Part shown: positions 60,529 through 64,000 of the stretch, piece after piece
How positions within the stretch are numbered: position 1 is the first letter of the stretch
How the letters are laid out: each line of letters begins with the position of its first letter
DNA from: Sclerotinia nivalis
Taxonomy: Eukaryota > Ascomycota > Leotiomycetes > Helotiales > Sclerotiniaceae
Length of the DNA stretch: 64,000 bases
Assembly (NCBI GenBank): GCA_029531795.1
Contig: JAPEIS010000008.1
Span: forward strand, 2,170,001 to 2,234,000
Reading direction: 5' to 3'
The notes under the pieces: model-generated
The model's database searches: none
What the model saw: only the letters and a program-made list of their open reading frames with translations
Told to the model about the DNA's origin: nothing
Program-made: the position numbers and the translations under genes

Positions 60529-60534
60529 CACGTG
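60529..60534. promoter_or_regulatory. CACGTG E-box upstream of the phosphate symporter
   Basis: CACGTG is the core bound by Pho4 in yeast and NUC-1 in Neurospora under phosphate starvation. It lies about 820 bases upstream of the Pho84-type start codon with no gene between. A six-base site may be chance. Confidence 0.3.
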
Positions 60535-61350
60535 TTTGCACCTTCCGGATTTGGAGCTCCTTTGGTTGAATTTGATTTCTTCTGAGAGCTGTATATATTG
60601 TCCAAAACATGCACGCATCAAATCTGAACTTGCACAATGAATCTCAGCCAATGAATTCACCATATGGAGAAACTGCGTGCGACATCTGGGGAAGATGATT
60701 GGTTTCAACGAATGAAAGGGCTTGGCGGAAACATAAGGTTACAAATTCATCCTGCGCTAAACACGGAAATCATCTAAGGGATACCGGGTCTCTTAAACTA
60801 AGATTCCCCGTCTGCTCGTCTAGAGCTATCGGAAAAAAGTCATAGTCTCAATCTTCAATGGCTGAACTCTATTATTTTGATAGATACCTAGTCAATGGCT
60901 GCCAAAAATCTCAAATCTCAGACATTTATATGCTACACAATGGCAAAATCTGAAGTCATGCAAGTTGGTTGGCAATGATTTTTGCATTCTGCTCGGGGTT
61001 GCCATTCCAATAATCCAACTTGAATGGTCTGATGTACATTCACTGCTGAAAATATATTCTTGGCGACCCGGGAACTGGGGCGCCTACTAGAATTAGATTT
61101 GATTTAGTGAATATCATTCTGGGACGCCCAGACTTTTGGACTCGGAGCTCCTTGCCTAATGGAACCCACCATTGATTTTACATTGAGGCCTGGTTCTCTG
61201 CAGTAAGCAATCATAAGAATACCAAGGAGAAATATAAGGATACTTGTCTTCCCTTCTTTCTCAGTCTTTTCCTCCTCAGTCAAGCACTCGCAACCAATTT
61301 TTACTACATACTTCATTTGAAAAGGTACTACTCCTTTACAATTTGTCGCA

Positions 61351-63252
61351 ATGGCTGCCCTACATACCACCGTAGGAGGAAACTCTGCCTTCCATAACTT
61401 CAACAATGACTTCGCTCATATCACAGACGCCAATGAGCGAAGACGTCTTGCTCTTGCCGAGATCGACAGAGCTCCATTTGGATGGTATCACGTCCGTGCC
61501 TGTGTTGTCGCAGGTATCGGTTTCTTTACTGATTCCTACGATGTAAGTATCTATTCAATCACAATATCACAGAGGTGCATCGCTAATCATGGCCATAGAT
61601 CTTCGCCATTAACTTGGTCACTTCCATGTTGGGTATAGCATTTTTCCAGAACAGTGTTTCAAAAGGTGCAATTCCAACAACCAGTGATACTGCTATCAAG
61701 GTTGCCACTTCCGGTGGAACTGTTATTGGTCAACTTGGTTTCGGATGGCTTGCAGATGTTGTTGGTCGTAAGAAGATGTATGGTCTTGAGTTGATGATTA
61801 TCATATTTGCTACTCTCGCTCAAGCCCTTTCTTCTCCATCGCATGCTGTTTCCATTGTCGGTCTATTCATCTTCTGGCGTGTCTTGATGGTAAGTCAACA
61901 CTTGCTTCCTTGTATCTGTACCACATACTTACATACATCAGGGTATTGGTATTGGTGGAGATTATCCTTTGTCAAGTGTCATCACTTCCGAATTCGCTAC
62001 CACTAAATGGAGAGGGGCCATGATGAACGCAGTTTTTGCCATGCAGGGTATTGGTCAATTTGCTGCTGCTATCATTGCTTTAATTGTCACCTCAGGTTTC
62101 AAAGAGTCACTCTTGACTGGCTCCAAAGCCTCAACCTGCACTGGTGTTTGTCAACTCGCTGTTGATAAGATGTGGCGTGTTATCATGTAAGTTATAATGA
62201 AATTTTCTCATGGTACATCACTAACATATAATAGCGGTTTTGGTGCCGTCCCAGGTTGCATTGCTCTCTACTATCGTTTAACAATTCCCGAAACTCCTCG
62301 ATATACCTTCGATGTTGCCCGTGACGTTGAACAAGCTAGCGAGGACGTTCAAGCTTATAAGCAAGGAAAGAGTCACGGTGCACCAGATGAAATCACTCGC
62401 GTTACCACCATCAATCAAAGCGCTCAAGAGCTCGAGATCCCAAAGGCTAGTTGGGCAGACTTTATCGCTCATTACAGACAATGGAGATTCGGCAAGATCC
62501 TTCTCGGTACAGCCGGTTCATGGTTTTTCCTTGATGTCGCCTATTACGGACTCAGTCTTAATAATTCCGTCATTCTTTCCGCTATTGGATGGTCTGGTGG
62601 CCACAACATGTATGAGGTCTTTTACAAAACCGCCGTTGGTAACCTTATTCTCGTCTGCGCTGGTGCTATTCCAGGATACTGGGTATCTGTCGCCACAATC
62701 GACACTCTCGGCCGTAAACCAATCCAGTTCATGGGTTTCACAATCCTTACTGTACTTTTCATCATCATAGGATTCGCTTACCACAAACTTTCTGGCCATG
62801 CCCTCTTAGCTCTTTACGTGGTCGCTCAATTCTTCTTCAACTTTGGTCCTAACTCCACCACTTTCATCGTTCCAGGTGAATGTTTCCCTACCCGCTACAG
62901 ATCTACATCTCACGGTATCTCTGCTGCTTCCGGGAAAGTAGGTGCTATCATCGCACAAGTTGTTTTCGGACCACTCAGAACAAAGGGTGCTGTAAAGGGT
63001 GCTACTGGTGCCGCAGCCAGTCCTTGGTTAAACCACGTCATGCAAATCTTTGCACTGTTCATGTTCTTGGGATTATTAACCACTTTTCTCATTCCTGAAA
63101 CTAAGAGAAAGACTCTTGAAGAGTTGGCGGGTGAAGTTCCAGGAACTCCTAATTATGATCCGGCTTTGGCTAGATATACTGCTGGAGCAAATAAGAGTGT
63201 TAACTCGAATGAGGAAGTTGGACATGAGGTCGAGGCTGAGAAGATTGTTTAG
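61351..63252 (+). CDS. PHO84: High-affinity phosphate:H+ symporter, Pho84 family (MFS)
   Basis: Four exons: 61351..61542, 61599..61889, 61942..62186 and 62235..63252, with introns of 56, 52 and 48 nt. The product is 581 residues. After a hydrophilic N-terminus come twelve expected membrane helices, six on each side of a central loop (about residues 265-330). Family motifs are FTDSYDIFAINLV, GWLADVVGRKKMYG, the signature GIGIGGDYPLSSVITSEFA, then IPETPRYTFDV before the loop, SWFFLDVAYYGLSLNNS, and FIVPGECFPTRYRSTSHGIS in the second half. The tail after PETKRKTLEELAGE is acidic. The protein imports inorganic phosphate with protons at the plasma membrane and is usually induced by phosphate starvation. 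Ascomycetes often have several Pho84-like genes, so orthology to yeast PHO84 itself is not certain. Confidence 0.95.
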
Positions 63253-63896
63253 ATTTGTGTTGGGAGTTGGGTGGGATAGGATGATATGATACCTGGTGTT
63301 TTTGATTGATCGGTCGGTTCTAGGGGTTGTAAACAAGAGTAATAATGAATAAAAGTATGATAGTTTCTTCCTCTAATACAATCTTCGATGCATGCGAGAA
63401 TTGTTGGCATCAGGCCATTTCGTTGACATCACGTGCGCGGGAGTAGGATAACCACCTACCCCGCTTCGAATTTCATCAATCTTTCTAAGATATTCATTAT
63501 TCATTATCCATCTTAACATTAGAGACCAGGGTGCTTTTAGTACTTACAGCGTTAGCTTGATACGAACACGAAGTCGAAGTTGGGCGGTAACTTACAAGGG
63601 AGAATTTTTATCTGAGTCAGAATTGATCCCAAGTAAGAACAGTCATAACAAGCGATCTCACCTCACTCGCTATAAGTACTCGAAACAATAATACAATATT
63701 GAAGTAAAAGACTTATAACAAAAACAATCTATCATTGTTCATCGCAATTACCACTTTTCCACACCAATACCTCGGTCACAAAGCACATCAAACACAGCAT
63801 TCCATCCCCTCAATAATTCCCTCATTCAACCACCAACCACCAACCACCAACCACCAACCACCAACCACCAACCAAATCCACCCAATCCGATTCAAA
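63253..63896. promoter_or_regulatory. Intergenic region upstream of the PhzF-like gene
   Basis: No gene is seen in 644 bases. It holds TCACGTGC near 63428 and the 7-bp tandem repeat just before the next start codon. It serves as the phosphate symporter 3' flank and the PhzF-like promoter. Confidence 0.55.
63827..63875 (+). repeat. 7-bp tandem repeat CAACCAC in a 5' leader
   Basis: Six exact CAACCAC units and a seventh ending in AA lie 22 bases before the ATG at 63897. The plus-strand CA-rich run would be in the mRNA leader as an unstructured stretch. Copy number may vary between strains. Confidence 0.8.
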
Positions 63897-64000
63897 ATGC
63901 ACATCCCCTTCACCACCCTCGACGTCTTCACCCCAACCCGATATCTCGGCAACCCTCTCGCCATCATCCGTCCCCCAACCCCTACCTCCCTCTCCCAAAC
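63897..64000 (+). CDS. PhzF-family isomerase-like protein, 3' end outside window
   Basis: The ATG at 63897 starts MHIPFTTLDVFTPTRYLGNP, then LAIIRPP. This matches the N-terminus of fungal PhzC/PhzF-like proteins, where PF-x-TLDVFT and Y-x-GNPLAIV begin the first diaminopimelate-epimerase-like half. Only 34 codons are visible before the right edge. In bacteria PhzF isomerises a phenazine precursor; the role of most fungal homologues is unknown, and this fragment does not tell. No phenazine genes are nearby in the window. Confidence 0.8.
   Translation, partial: MHIPFTTLDVFTPTRYLGNPLAIIRPPTPTSLSQ

Larger units (their letters stand above)
53099..61350. other. 8.2-kb gene-poor region
   Basis: I see no intact gene. 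Open frames are all under 140 codons and without domains. It includes the decayed minus-strand candidate at 56289..56697, a CA repeat at 58243..58269, a TACTCCGTA motif at 56675 and, close to the phosphate transporter, a CACGTG at 60529. Some stretches (56.3-56.7 kb and 59.4-59.6 kb) look more coding-like than the rest. Confidence 0.5.

Noticed and set aside
61104..61406. 100-codon minus-strand frame over the phosphate symporter start
   Set aside because: It overlaps the conserved first exon on the other strand and has no features of its own.

Overview
The window is nuclear DNA of a filamentous ascomycete (Pezizomycotina). Genes are split by short GT-AG introns of mostly 48-72 nt, many with a CTAAC/CTAAT-like branch point. 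The gene families are fungal (HET, Zn2Cys6, NACHT-STAND, NoxB, Pho84). The AT-rich, low-complexity intergenic DNA and the NoxB sequence suggest a Helotiales fungus such as Botrytis or Sclerotinia; that placement is inference.

Region 1, about 1-13 kb, looks accessory. It holds a 5'-truncated HET-domain gene, a Zn2Cys6 regulator, a broken NACHT (NLR-like) gene with a one-base shift in a G8 run and a lost C-terminus, and a membrane-protein gene broken by two in-frame TAG codons. Both stops are explained by CpA-to-TpA transitions, as in RIP.

Region 2, about 14-31.9 kb, carries two adjacent single-pass membrane proteins of similar architecture, the NADPH oxidase noxB, a Ubc4/5-type E2, and a divergent pair: mitochondrial glutaryl-CoA dehydrogenase and FEN1. 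In FEN1 a 5-nt microexon encodes the catalytic Asp34.

Region 3, about 34-49 kb, is all on the minus strand. It has a 1,450-residue acidic coiled-coil protein with three exact-period 42-residue repeats, an unrecognised 387-residue protein just upstream that may be fused to it, the PI4P 5-kinase Mss4, and linker histone H1, which has a 14-nt microexon. Pyrimidine-rich intergenic tracts separate these genes.

Region 4, about 49-61.3 kb, is gene-poor. It has one intact GNAT-type gene, a probable HET relic near 51.2 kb and a probable decayed minus-strand gene near 56.5 kb. Region 5 returns to conserved genes: a Pho84-type phosphate symporter and the start of a PhzF-family gene cut by the right edge.

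I recognised no tRNA, rRNA, CRISPR array or intact transposon. No single operon-like system joins these genes. The best leads are the microexons, the triplicated repeat protein, the decayed non-self-recognition genes and a recurrent TACTCCGTA intergenic motif. All splice sites were placed by hand from frame, splice consensus and family conservation.
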